Shown: piece by piece, positions 1 to 8,125 of the stretch | How positions within the stretch are numbered: the first letter of the stretch is position 1 | How the letters are laid out: each line of letters starts with the position of its first letter | From: a bacterium | GTDB lineage: Bacteria; Planctomycetota; UBA1135; UBA2386 | DNA length: 64,000 bases | Assembly (NCBI GenBank): GCA_030432695.1 | Contig: JAUILN010000008.1 | Span: 62,001 to 126,000 of the forward strand | Reading direction: 5' to 3' | Notes under the pieces: generated by a model | What the model saw: the letters and a program-made list of their open reading frames with translations, nothing else | Databases searched by the model: none | What the model was told of the DNA's origin: nothing | Made by a program: the position numbers and the translations under genes

Positions 1-621
1 GCAGGGAGTCGCGAACATCATGTGCAGCAGGTTGCTCGCGTAGTTGAGGTCGTTGCGGGGATACATGAACGGCTGGCCGATGCTGTGCTTGAAGCTGTAG
101 GCCGCGATCGTCGGGACCTTCGCCATCAGCCGCACCGCGGCGATCCGCCGCTCGATCTCCGGGCTGTCGAACTTGACGTCCTGATAGAACGTCGACAGCG
201 CCCCGACGATCGCCGCACACACCGCCATCGGGTGCCCTTCCTTCGGCATGCTCGCATAGAGCCGCTTCAGGTCCTCGTGCACCATCGTGTGGTAGGTGAT
301 CTCGTTCTCCCACTGCTCGAGCTGGTTGGCGCTCGGCAGCTCGCGGTTCATCAGCAGCCAGGCGACCTCGAGGAAGGTGCTCTTCTCGGCGAGCTGCTCG
401 ATGGGGTAGCCGCAGTAGCGGAGGATGCCCTTCTCGCCATCGAGGAAGGTGATCGTGCTCCGGCACGACCCGGTGTTGGCGTAGCCCGGGTCGAAGGTGA
501 TCGCGCCGGTCTGGGCGCGCAGCGCCCGGATGTCGATGGCGATCTCGCCCTCGGCCCCCTTCAGGACGGGCAGCTCGATCTCCTGGTCGCCGATCGTGAG
601 TTTCGCAGTCTCGGAGGTCAT
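1..621 (-). CDS. gltA: Citrate synthase, N-terminal part (runs off the window)
   Basis: Catalyses condensation of oxaloacetate and acetyl-CoA to citrate in the TCA cycle; cytosolic. Reading the minus strand from the ATG at 621-619 gives 207 codons open to the window edge. The N-terminus reads MTSETAKLTIGDQEIELPVL, the beta-rich lead typical of type II (hexameric, Gram-negative) citrate synthases. Further family landmarks are TFDPGYANTGSC, ILRYCGYPIEQLAEKS, the AWLLMNRELPS helix, SFKHSIGQPFMYPRNDLNY and LLHMMFATPC at the edge. The catalytic His/Asp region lies outside the window. The gene is divergent from the next one, with 216 bp between the starts that must hold its promoter. The family call is firm; completeness of the 3' end cannot be judged. 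Confidence 0.93.
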   Translation of the reverse strand, partial: MTSETAKLTIGDQEIELPVLKGAEGEIAIDIRALRAQTGAITFDPGYANTGSCRSTITFLDGEKGILRYCGYPIEQLAEKSTFLEVAWLLMNRELPSANQLEQWENEITYHTMVHEDLKRLYASMPKEGHPMAVCAAIVGALSTFYQDVKFDSPEIERRIAAVRLMAKVPTIAAYSFKHSIGQPFMYPRNDLNYASNLLHMMFATPC

Positions 622-837
622 CTCGGTCTCGTGGGGTGGACTCCGGCCCGCTGACACGGCGGAACGGAAACCGGGTGCGTGGCCCTGGGGCTGGGGTGGT
701 CGCGCGCCGTCGAATGGGGTCGACGTCGGGCGAGACAGGATAGGAGAGCCGGTCCCGCCGCGCGCGCAAGTTCACGCGGGAATCCCGGTGCGCGCCCGAC
801 ACTTTCACGGCATCCGGAGGCCTGTCAGACTGCGGGC

Positions 838-1803
838 ATGGGAAGACCACGGCTGCTCGCCACCCTGTTGCTCTCGACGCTCGCCCTGACCCGCGGCGCA
901 CAGTCCCAGGAACTGCCCGAAGGGCTGCTCGAGCGCGCGCGATCGGAGGACGAGACCGCGTGGCGCCCGGCGCTGGCCGAGCTCGGCGAGCGAGCCCGCG
1001 CGGAGGACGGTGCCGAGCCCGACGCCGATGCACTCGAAGCGCTGGTCGCCCTCAGCCGCGACCCCGAAGTGGTCGGCCGACCGGTCGCCGTGCTCGAACT
1101 CGCGGAGGTGCTCCCCGAAGACCGGCTGATCCGGCACCTCGAGGAGCTGCTCGGCATCCTCGACGCCGAGCACGACGCCCTGGAGCGGGAGATCGGCGAA
1201 CTGCCGGACCTGGACACTCCGCCGCGCGACTTCGGCTCCATGTTCGTGCAGACGCTCGAGAACCTCGGTGCCCTGCAGCGCATCAAGGCCGCGCAACCAC
1301 GGATCCTGGCCTGCTCCCGCCTCCACCGGGCGCTGCACGAGGCCACGCTGGGCATCGAGTCCCCCGAGGTCGGACCGCTGCTGGTCGAGCTCGCCGAGCG
1401 CTCCTCGTTCGGCGACGCACGTCTCGCCCTTCACCGTCGTCAGCTCGCGCTCGGAACGCCGGACGGACTGCTCGGCGCGGCCCGCGGCGTGCTCGCCGCC
1501 CTCGAGGCGACCGACGCAGCCGAGGCACAGCGCGACCTGGCCCGCAAGGAGAAGCCCCGCGATCCGCCGGATCTCGGCTTCGGCAAGGTCGACCCACGAA
1601 AGTGGAAGCAGAGCGAGAAGGAGCGCATCGAACGACTGCGCGACCGCGCCGAACAGCGATTGAAGGACCTCGGGACCTTCCGGCGCACGCTCGGCAACGA
1701 GGTGGCGAGGGCGGCGCGCGCGAGGGACCTGCCGAAGTGTCCCGGCGGCTCGACCGACGCCGGGACCTGGCGCAACTGGATCGAGAAGATCGAAGACTCC
1801 TGA
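838..1803 (+). CDS. Secreted helical protein of unknown function
   Basis: 321 residues starting MGRPRLLATLLLSTLALTRG, a clear signal peptide with a probable cut after the AQSQ region. The ATG at 838 is preferred over in-frame upstream starts because it places the signal peptide at the N-terminus. The mature protein is rich in Glu, Arg, Ala and Leu with long amphipathic stretches (for example residues 90-140 and 200-260), suggesting an alpha-helical, perhaps HEAT-like or coiled structure. I recognise no catalytic motif. It stands alone, divergent from citrate synthase and convergent with the DCC-LMF gene (7 bp between the stops). Confidence 0.72.
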   Translation: MGRPRLLATLLLSTLALTRGAQSQELPEGLLERARSEDETAWRPALAELGERARAEDGAEPDADALEALVALSRDPEVVGRPVAVLELAEVLPEDRLIRHLEELLGILDAEHDALEREIGELPDLDTPPRDFGSMFVQTLENLGALQRIKAAQPRILACSRLHRALHEATLGIESPEVGPLLVELAERSSFGDARLALHRRQLALGTPDGLLGAARGVLAALEATDAAEAQRDLARKEKPRDPPDLGFGKVDPRKWKQSEKERIERLRDRAEQRLKDLGTFRRTLGNEVARAARARDLPKCPGGSTDAGTWRNWIEKIEDS

Positions 1804-1810
1804 CGCTCGA

Positions 1811-3736
1811 TCACCTGCCGACGGGCACCACCTGCCCGTCGCGCAACTCCAGCGGCACACCCTCGAGTCCCATCGGCTCACGGTCCCACCCCTGTCCCGT
1901 CGCGCGCTCGCCGGGTCCGGCGGGACGGTAGCGGAACAGCCGGACGCGGATCCGCGCCGGCGCTCCGTCCGGGAACGATCCCGGCGCGAACAGACCGAGC
2001 ACCTCGGGATTGCCGACCAGGATGTTGGCCTGCATCCGCCCGAACCACGCCGACTGCCGCAGCTCACTGGCGGCGCGCGCCACGCCGCCGAGTTCCCAGT
2101 CGAAGCGCCGCAAGACCGGGCTCGGCCACGGCGGCAGCGCCAGTGCAGCACCGGTCGCCTGCCGCGGCTCGAGCTGACGCCAGGCGGACTCCGGCGTGTC
2201 CTGGACCTCGAGCAGCAGCACCGGCCGGTCCGCCGCGACGTCGGGGAACGGCGCGTAGCCGTTGCAGATCTGGAAGCGCCGCACCAGGTCCTGCACCGCG
2301 CTCGGCTCGGGATCCTCGCCGACGAAGCGCCACGAAACGTGCAGCGCCAGCGCCGCCAGCAGCAGCGCCGCGAGCCAGCGACCGGCGACGGCGAAGCCGC
2401 GCGTCGTAGCGACGAACTCCGGCCGGGCCCAACGACAGCCGACACCACGCGGCAGCAGCCGCTTGAAGGTCAGGTCGTCGACGGCGAGCAGCGCGCAGGC
2501 GGCGAGCACCAGCGGGTAGGTCCCGGTGAGCCCGGTGAGGAACCGCGTCCACTCCTGGGTGAGCACCAGCACCACGCCGAAGAGCCGCAGCCGCCGCGGC
2601 GCGAACAGCAGGAACGGCGCGGCGAAGCCGACGATGGGCCACAGCCAGCCGAGCAACCCGGCACCGAAGCCGCCCTGCAGGTCGAGCGCCCACGAGGTCG
2701 GCAGGCGTTGGGTCCAGAGGTGCCGGTCGAAGGCGCCTTCCTGCTGCCAGCTCACGCTGAGGGTCCGGACCACGGCCTCCAGGAACAGCGCCCGCGCCAA
2801 CAGCAGACGGAGCAGCAACCGCCCGGACCACGGTGGCCGCGCCCGCCAGCGCGCCCCCGGCCGCAGGCCCCCGGGCACCACGAACAGCGCCAGGAAGCTG
2901 GCCTCGATCAGCAGCCCGTCCCACTGGTAGCCGACGAACGGATTGCCGGACGACGGCACGCCGGTAGGCGGCAGCGCGGTCGCCGAGAACGACAGGCAGG
3001 ACGCCGCGGCCAGCAACAGGCCGAGGCGCGGCGCGAAGCCCGCGAGCAGGACCAGAGCGCCGACGAACCACAGTCCGAGCACCGCCCACAACGCGGCCGT
3101 GCCGGTACCGAACCAGAACAGCGAGGGCGTCTCGAAGCCCGAGCCGAGCGTGACCGGAACGTCGGCACCCTCGGCGGGGAAGAAGCCGGCCATCGGGGTC
3201 AGGCCGTTCGGCCCGAACAACGCCTCGGCCTCGCCCGCCATCGCCCACGCCGCGCACAGATGCGCCAGCGCCAGCAGCACCACGAACGCACGACGGCCGA
3301 GCAGCCAGCCGGGCGGCGTCGGGTCGGGCCCGGCCAGGACCTTCACCGACTTGGAGATGCGGACCCGATTGCCAGCGACCAGCCGGTAGCCGACCTCGGC
3401 GAGCTTCGGCAGACCGGGAATCGCGCGGAACAGGGGCGCGGCGAAACCGCGTCCCGGCGCGTGTGCGAACGCGGCCACGCAGGCGTCGGCGCCGCGCCGC
3501 ACCGTGCCGTCGGCCTCGACCAGGTGGACCGACTCGGCACAGGCATCTCGGGTCATCCCGGCCGGCGCAGCGCCGAAGTCGAACGCCTGGTAGGGCGTGA
3601 TCGCGACCGCGTCGCCGGTCCAGCCCTGCAGCCGCAGCGCACTGCGCCAGCAGAAGCCGCAGGTCCCGTCGTAGACCAGGGTGGGGCGCCTGACCGGGCG
3701 GCGGCCGGTCTCGGGTTCGGGTGCGTCGCTCGCCAT
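1811..3736 (-). CDS. DCC thiol-oxidoreductase-like domain fused to lipase maturation factor-like membrane protein
   Basis: 641 residues. The N-terminus (about 18-135) has the DCC family (DUF393) signature VYDGTCGFCWRS, with a thioredoxin-like C26-x-x-C29 pair. The rest (about 150-640) is a multi-pass membrane protein with at least eight hydrophobic segments. It matches the lipase maturation factor (LMF1/LMF2-like) pattern: a GPNGLTPM-type loop, the YQWDGLLIEASFLALF helix, RWL-rich helices, and a C-terminal soluble part with LPPWPSPVLRRFDWE and SAWFGRMQANILVGNPEVLG. In animals LMF1 helps fold secreted lipases in the ER; the bacterial role is unknown, and the attached redox domain suggests envelope thiol chemistry. 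Last gene of a minus-strand set, 55 bp after the DUF1080-like lipoprotein gene. The fusion is in one uninterrupted frame. Confidence 0.85.
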   Translation of the reverse strand: MASDAPEPETGRRPVRRPTLVYDGTCGFCWRSALRLQGWTGDAVAITPYQAFDFGAAPAGMTRDACAESVHLVEADGTVRRGADACVAAFAHAPGRGFAAPLFRAIPGLPKLAEVGYRLVAGNRVRISKSVKVLAGPDPTPPGWLLGRRAFVVLLALAHLCAAWAMAGEAEALFGPNGLTPMAGFFPAEGADVPVTLGSGFETPSLFWFGTGTAALWAVLGLWFVGALVLLAGFAPRLGLLLAAASCLSFSATALPPTGVPSSGNPFVGYQWDGLLIEASFLALFVVPGGLRPGARWRARPPWSGRLLLRLLLARALFLEAVVRTLSVSWQQEGAFDRHLWTQRLPTSWALDLQGGFGAGLLGWLWPIVGFAAPFLLFAPRRLRLFGVVLVLTQEWTRFLTGLTGTYPLVLAACALLAVDDLTFKRLLPRGVGCRWARPEFVATTRGFAVAGRWLAALLLAALALHVSWRFVGEDPEPSAVQDLVRRFQICNGYAPFPDVAADRPVLLLEVQDTPESAWRQLEPRQATGAALALPPWPSPVLRRFDWELGGVARAASELRQSAWFGRMQANILVGNPEVLGLFAPGSFPDGAPARIRVRLFRYRPAGPGERATGQGWDREPMGLEGVPLELRDGQVVPVGR

Positions 3737-3791
3737 CGGCGCGCAGGCTATGCGAGCAGGCTGCGCAGGTCACGCAGCGGGCGCGCCGCCC

Positions 3792-4526
3792 TCATCCCCC
3801 GACGTGGAAGATCGCGCCGGCCGGCGGCCCGACCTTCTCCCCGGTGACCCGCAGGTTGCGGAACCGTCCGCTGTCGTCGAACGACCCCACCCCGATCCGA
3901 CCGACCCCGAAGGTCGCGTCGTCGGCTTCCATCACCGGCGTGTCCATGTCGTCGAACCAGACCCGGATCCGACTGCCCTCGCGGGCGATCCGCACGTGGT
4001 GCCAGGAGTCGGGCGCACCCCAGTCGACGCCCTCGGTCACCGTCGTCGCGATGTTGCGCCGCGGCGCCTCGTCGACCACGAACACGTTGTGCGCGTTCGG
4101 GTCGGCGGCGCTCGCCAGGTGCACGTAGTAGAACGACTCTGGACCCTGGTGGCCGAAGAAGAAGCACAGGTCGCGGTGGGCGTACTCGCGGCCGTCCTGC
4201 TGCGCCTCGACGTCGAGCACGAAGTCGCCGAACGCCGCCGAGGCCCACAGCGCCAACGCGCGCGGCGAGCGCACCGCCGGCTCGTAGCTCGCCGGCCCGC
4301 TCAGCGTGATCTCGGCCACGCCGTCGACCACCTCGCAGTCGAACACCTCCACGTCGCTGAAGGCGAGCTGGGCCCGCAGGACCTTCGGGTCGGTCGGCAG
4401 GGAATGGTAGGCCGGGCCGGCCTCCCCCGTTCCGGACGCGCCGCTGCCGCCCGCCGGGGCCCCGGCACAGGCACCGAGTCCCAGCGCGACCGACGACAGC
4501 ACCAACACGCGACGAACGCTCCTCAT
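3792..4526 (-). CDS. Lipoprotein of the DUF1080 / 3-keto-disaccharide hydrolase-like fold
   Basis: 244 residues from the ATG at 4526, which overlaps by one base the TGA of the upstream oxidoreductase gene (TGATG), so the two are probably translationally coupled. The N-terminus MRSVRRVLVLSSVALGLGAC is a lipoprotein signal with lipobox LGAC. The body is a beta-sandwich (concanavalin/LamG-like) pattern: FGDFVLDVEAQQ, CFFFGHQGPESFYYVHLAS, WHHVRIAREGSRIRVWFDD and IGVGSFDDSGRFRNLRV, as in DUF1080 proteins of planctomycetes. In characterised relatives this fold acts on 3-keto-glycosides or binds carbohydrate. Placement beside a Gfo/Idh/MocA oxidoreductase and a PmoA-like protein supports a role in sugar or glycoside turnover in the envelope. 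The fold is fairly sure, the activity is not. Confidence 0.8.
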   Translation of the reverse strand: MRSVRRVLVLSSVALGLGACAGAPAGGSGASGTGEAGPAYHSLPTDPKVLRAQLAFSDVEVFDCEVVDGVAEITLSGPASYEPAVRSPRALALWASAAFGDFVLDVEAQQDGREYAHRDLCFFFGHQGPESFYYVHLASAADPNAHNVFVVDEAPRRNIATTVTEGVDWGAPDSWHHVRIAREGSRIRVWFDDMDTPVMEADDATFGVGRIGVGSFDDSGRFRNLRVTGEKVGPPAGAIFHVGG

Positions 4527-5992
4527 CAGACCTTCTCCGGGACGGTGAACGGCGCGCGGTAGGTGCCGCGCACCAGCCGGTTCGCCGCGGTGACCGCGTC
4601 GCCCTCGCCGACGAAGCGCTCGGTCTCCGGATCGAAGTCGAGCCGCGCGCCGAGGGTGACCGGCGAGACGTCGAGGTCGACGTCGTTGCGGGCCAGATGG
4701 TCGCGCATCCGCCACCACGACTCCGCGAACTCCAGCTGGTTCTGCAGCCGGTTCCCCACCGCGTCGGCCCCGGCCTCGGCACCGACCCGCAGCGACACGT
4801 TGCCCTGGTGGCACAGGGCACTCGACAGATGACCGTCCAGGATCGGGCCGTTGAGCCGCTTCGGGTCGCGGGCCCGCACCGCCTCGACGAAGTTCGCGAA
4901 GTGGTTCCCCGAGCCGCTGAACTTGGCGATCTCCTTGCCATCGCGGTCGAACGCGCTACCGCCGGCGTAGTTGGTGATCGACACCCAACCGCCCTCGCAA
5001 TGCAGCACGCAACCGATGCTCGCACCGAGGAAGCGATCCATCTGCTTGTCGCCGCGGGCCCGCGGCAGGCCACGCACCTCGAAGATCAGCGGCGCGCGCG
5101 CGTACTCGAACAGCGAGATCATGGTGTTCGGGGTCTCGCCATCGTCGTCGTAGCCGAGCCGCCCGCCGACCGACCAGACCCGCGGCGCGAGCTGCGGCTC
5201 CCGGAGCGCCATCCGGCACATGTCCATCTGGTGGATGCCCTGGTTGCCGAGGTCACCGTTGCCGGTCGCCCAGACCCAGTGCCAGTCGTAGTGCAACTGC
5301 CGACGGCGCAGCTCCCCCGCGTCCGCCGGCCCACACCACAGGTCGTAGTCGACGCTGTCGGGGATCGCGGTCGGCTGGTCGACCTTGCCGATGCTCGGCC
5401 GCGGCTTGTAGCACAGGCCGCGCGCCAGCTGCAGCGCGCCGATCTCTCCCGAATGGGCGAAGTCGACCGCCGCGTGGAGGCCCGGGTTCGACCGCGACTG
5501 GGTGCCGCACTGGACGATCCGTCCGTACTGCTCCGCGGCCTTCACCAGCTGCCGCCCCTCCCAGACGTTGTGCGAGACCGGCTTCTCCACGTAGACGTCC
5601 TTGCCGGCCTGGCAGGCCCAGATCGCCATCAAGGCGTGCCAGTGGTTCGGCGTGGCGATCGAGACCACGTCGACGTCGTCGCGCTCGAGCAGCTCACGGA
5701 CGTCGACGACCAGCTCCGGTCGCCGCCCCCAGCGCTTCTCGAAGTCGGCCGCGCGACGTTCGAGCTGGGCGCGGTCGGCATCGCAGAGCGCGACCACCCG
5801 CACGCCGTCGAGTTCTTCGAAGCCCTGCACGTGGTTCCAGCCACGGCTGCGGACGCCGACCACCGCGACCCGCAGGTCGTCGGAACTGCCGAGGATCCGC
5901 GCGGCGCGCGCCGCCAGGGGACCCGCGGTGAAGGCCACGCCGCCCGCGGCGGCGGTCGAAGCGGCCAGGAAGGTGCGTCGGGTGCTGCTCAT
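4526..5992 (-). CDS. Tat-exported Gfo/Idh/MocA family oxidoreductase
   Basis: 488 residues. The N-terminus SSTRRTFLAASTAAAGGVAF is a twin-arginine signal, so the enzyme is folded with its cofactor before export. A Rossmann NAD(P)-binding region follows (LRVAVVGVRSRG, about 40-52, then VVALCDAD), with VDVVSIATPNHWHALMA and the catalytic-loop motif EKPVSHN (about 135-141). The C-terminal alpha/beta domain includes WHWVWATGNGDLGNQGIHQM, a zone typical of the planctomycete secreted subfamily. Family members oxidise or reduce sugars, inositols and related polyols. It starts 4 bases inside the PmoA-like gene (ATGA overlap) and overlaps the following lipoprotein by one base. The reaction is unknown, but a keto-sugar pathway with the neighbouring DUF1080-like protein is a reasonable inference. 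Confidence 0.92.
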   Translation of the reverse strand: MSSTRRTFLAASTAAAGGVAFTAGPLAARAARILGSSDDLRVAVVGVRSRGWNHVQGFEELDGVRVVALCDADRAQLERRAADFEKRWGRRPELVVDVRELLERDDVDVVSIATPNHWHALMAIWACQAGKDVYVEKPVSHNVWEGRQLVKAAEQYGRIVQCGTQSRSNPGLHAAVDFAHSGEIGALQLARGLCYKPRPSIGKVDQPTAIPDSVDYDLWCGPADAGELRRRQLHYDWHWVWATGNGDLGNQGIHQMDMCRMALREPQLAPRVWSVGGRLGYDDDGETPNTMISLFEYARAPLIFEVRGLPRARGDKQMDRFLGASIGCVLHCEGGWVSITNYAGGSAFDRDGKEIAKFSGSGNHFANFVEAVRARDPKRLNGPILDGHLSSALCHQGNVSLRVGAEAGADAVGNRLQNQLEFAESWWRMRDHLARNDVDLDVSPVTLGARLDFDPETERFVGEGDAVTAANRLVRGTYRAPFTVPEKV

Positions 5993-7065
5993 CGGTCGTC
6001 GTCCTCGTCGTCGTCGAAGGTCGGAAGCCGCTCGGCGGCGAACGCGGCGAAGCGCGTCGCCAGGTCTTCGGCGTCGGCCGCGCCGCGCAGCAGCGCCAGC
6101 CGGTAGGTGAAGGTCAGCGTGCCGCCCGCCGCGAGTTCGTGGTCACCGGCCCCCGCGGGCTTCCGCTCGAAGTCGTGGATGCCGAACGGATTGGCCGCCA
6201 GCAGGCCGTAGTCGCGGGCGTGCCACCAACAGGGATGGCGCAGGTTGCCGGGATGGTCCATCAGCACCACCGTGTAGGTGGAGGGATCCTCGGCCTCGGG
6301 CTCGCCGCAGGGCCCCGAGTAGGCCACCCACGCCGCGCGCTTGCCCCAGGCCTCGCCGTCGCGCACCCCCTCGCTGGTGAGGATCGATCCGGCGGCATGT
6401 TCGCCCTTCAGGCGCAGGCTCGGCGCGACTCGCACCGCCATGGTCCCCTCCTTGGTGTCCCCGAAGCGCACCGGGGCCGCGTCGGGCGCGTGCAGTGCAA
6501 CCCGGATGTCGACATGGCGACTGCCATCGCCGAGCACTCCGAAGCGCCAGAGCCGCTCGTCGGTGCAGACCAGCGAGCCATCCTCGGCCAACCAGCGGTA
6601 GCGGGCCCGCACGCTGCGCTGTCGCTCGGCCTCGGGCACCGGCAGCCAAGCATCGAGGACCACGTGGTCGTTCGACCCGGTCCCGTGCCAGAAGTCGTGG
6701 CCGTTCATCGCGCCGTGCGCGAACCACACCGAGCGGTGGTGCGGGTGGTCGGTCGCGTCGCGCGGGTCGTCGCGCTCGAACGGGAAGCTGCGGGTCATCG
6801 CGACCTGGTCGGGACCGAGCAGCGGGTAGAGCACCGGCATCGGGTGCGCGGCGTCGCTGCGCAGCACGGTGAACAGGTCGTCGCCGACCAGCACCCGCCG
6901 CGCATCACCGTCCTCGACGATGCGAAGACCCAGGCCCGCGACCCGCACCCGCGCGGTGGCGGTCGCGGTCACCGTCCCGCCGGAGGCGCGCGGTGGATCA
7001 CCGGCCGGCGGCGGCGGCTCCTGCGGCGGACAACAGAGAGTCAGCGTGGCGAGGACGACGAGCAT
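5989..7065 (-). CDS. PmoA-like (DUF6807) secreted protein
   Basis: 358 residues from the ATG at 7065 (a GTG directly before it at 7068 would add one residue). The N-terminus MLVVLATLTLCCPPQEPP is a short signal or lipoprotein-like leader. The body carries the features of the family named PmoA (methane oxygenase PmoA, now DUF6807): PMPVLYPLLGPDQVAMTRSF, then DHPHHRSVWFAHG with a His-rich loop (about residues 95-107), GHDFWHG, and HPCWWHARDYGLLAANPFG near the C-terminus. Despite the name, nothing links it to methane oxidation; in planctomycetes it accompanies Gfo/Idh/MocA oxidoreductases, exactly as here, and its beta-sandwich probably binds sugar. ATGA overlap with the oxidoreductase start argues for co-translation. 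Confidence 0.87.
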   Translation of the reverse strand: MLVVLATLTLCCPPQEPPPPAGDPPRASGGTVTATATARVRVAGLGLRIVEDGDARRVLVGDDLFTVLRSDAAHPMPVLYPLLGPDQVAMTRSFPFERDDPRDATDHPHHRSVWFAHGAMNGHDFWHGTGSNDHVVLDAWLPVPEAERQRSVRARYRWLAEDGSLVCTDERLWRFGVLGDGSRHVDIRVALHAPDAAPVRFGDTKEGTMAVRVAPSLRLKGEHAAGSILTSEGVRDGEAWGKRAAWVAYSGPCGEPEAEDPSTYTVVLMDHPGNLRHPCWWHARDYGLLAANPFGIHDFERKPAGAGDHELAAGGTLTFTYRLALLRGAADAEDLATRFAAFAAERLPTFDDDEDDDR

Positions 7066-7119
7066 CACCCCATCGTCGCCGTCGGCCCGCGAGCCGCCAG
7101 CGTCGGCCGGAGGAATCGA

Positions 7120-8004
7120 TCAGCCGCGCCGCCCGGAACCGCCGTCGTCCTCGTCCTTCGGGTCGGCCGGCCAGCGCTCCTCCCGATGCTCCTGATACCA
7201 CTCCCACCAGGCCTGACCGGTGCGGTGGCGCGCGCCGGTCAGCTCGGCGAGCACCGGATTCCAGACCTCACGGACGGTCTTCAGGTCGTCTTCGGCGTCC
7301 TCGCGCACGAGGTCGCCGAATCGTGCCGGGTCGCCGGGGCGCCTGGAGGCGACGTTCTCCAAGCCGGCCATGCGGCGGGCGAGCACCTCGACCAGCGCTT
7401 GCCGCTCGGCGCGCGGCGCGTCGCTCCACTGCCGCATCGCACGGCCCGCGGACGCGAGGAGCAACGGCTCGCTCGAACTGCGGATGGTCGAGACCAGCAG
7501 CTCGCGCGTCTTGGGGAAGCCGGTCTTGGACAGCCCGACGAGGAGGTCACCACGCAGCCCCTGGGTCTCGGGTCGCGTCGGGATGCGCTCGTCCTCGTAG
7601 ACGTTGAAGAGCACCTGGCCGCCGAGATTGCCGAAGCGGGACAGGCCATCGATCGCGGCGCCGTAGACCGCGCTCCGTTCGGGCAGCAGCACCGGACCCT
7701 GCCGCAGCACCTTCTGCAAAGCGGTCGCCAGGCGCTTGGCGTCGGCGAGGCTCATCTTCCCCTCGGCCTCGGCGACCACGTCCCGGACCAGACCCAGCTC
7801 GGACTCGCCGCCGGGCTCCGCACCCCAATCCTCCCGCAGGGCATCCAGGGCCTCGGTGAGCGCTTCGCTGTCCGCGCGGTCGCGGACGATCTCGACTGCG
7901 GGAGTGCCTCCGATCGGAGACTCGTCCCGCTCTTGCGCCGGAAGCAGCCCCGCGACCAGGATTGCGAGGAACGGGGTGGGGAATCGACTGAGCAATTGGA
8001 TCAT
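7120..8004 (-). CDS. Secreted HEAT-like helical protein, unknown function
   Basis: 294 residues from the ATG at 8004, chosen because a good Shine-Dalgarno (GGAGG) lies 5 bases upstream and the protein then begins with a signal peptide (MIQLLSRFPTPFLAILVAGL). The mature part consists of helical pairs resembling HEAT/armadillo repeats (about 110-230: GQVLFNVYEDERIP, GDLLVGLSKTGFPKTRELLV, PLLLASAGRAMRQW). The C-terminus is acidic and glycine-rich. No catalytic motif is visible. It lies 54 bp upstream of the PmoA-like gene on the same strand and may be first in that operon, and 121 bp downstream of the ParA gene. Confidence 0.72.
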   Translation of the reverse strand: MIQLLSRFPTPFLAILVAGLLPAQERDESPIGGTPAVEIVRDRADSEALTEALDALREDWGAEPGGESELGLVRDVVAEAEGKMSLADAKRLATALQKVLRQGPVLLPERSAVYGAAIDGLSRFGNLGGQVLFNVYEDERIPTRPETQGLRGDLLVGLSKTGFPKTRELLVSTIRSSSEPLLLASAGRAMRQWSDAPRAERQALVEVLARRMAGLENVASRRPGDPARFGDLVREDAEDDLKTVREVWNPVLAELTGARHRTGQAWWEWYQEHREERWPADPKDEDDGGSGRRG

Positions 8005-8026
8005 GGATACCTCCGGGCAGGACGCC

Positions 8027-8055
8027 CGACCCGCACCGGGGCACGGGCCGGGTCG
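8027..8055 (-). terminator. Possible hairpin after the ParA gene
   Basis: CGACCCG (8027-8033) pairs with CGGGTCG (8049-8055) across a 15-base loop that is itself G/C-rich. It lies 70-100 bases after the stop of the signalling operon and before the next start. There is no T-run, so it could be an attenuator, a weak terminator or chance in this base composition. Confidence 0.25.
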
Positions 8056-8125
8056 ATCGCTGCACGCGAGGCTCTTCAAGCAGATCACGTGCCGCGCCCA
8101 CCACACGGCCGATCCGTCGGCCCGC

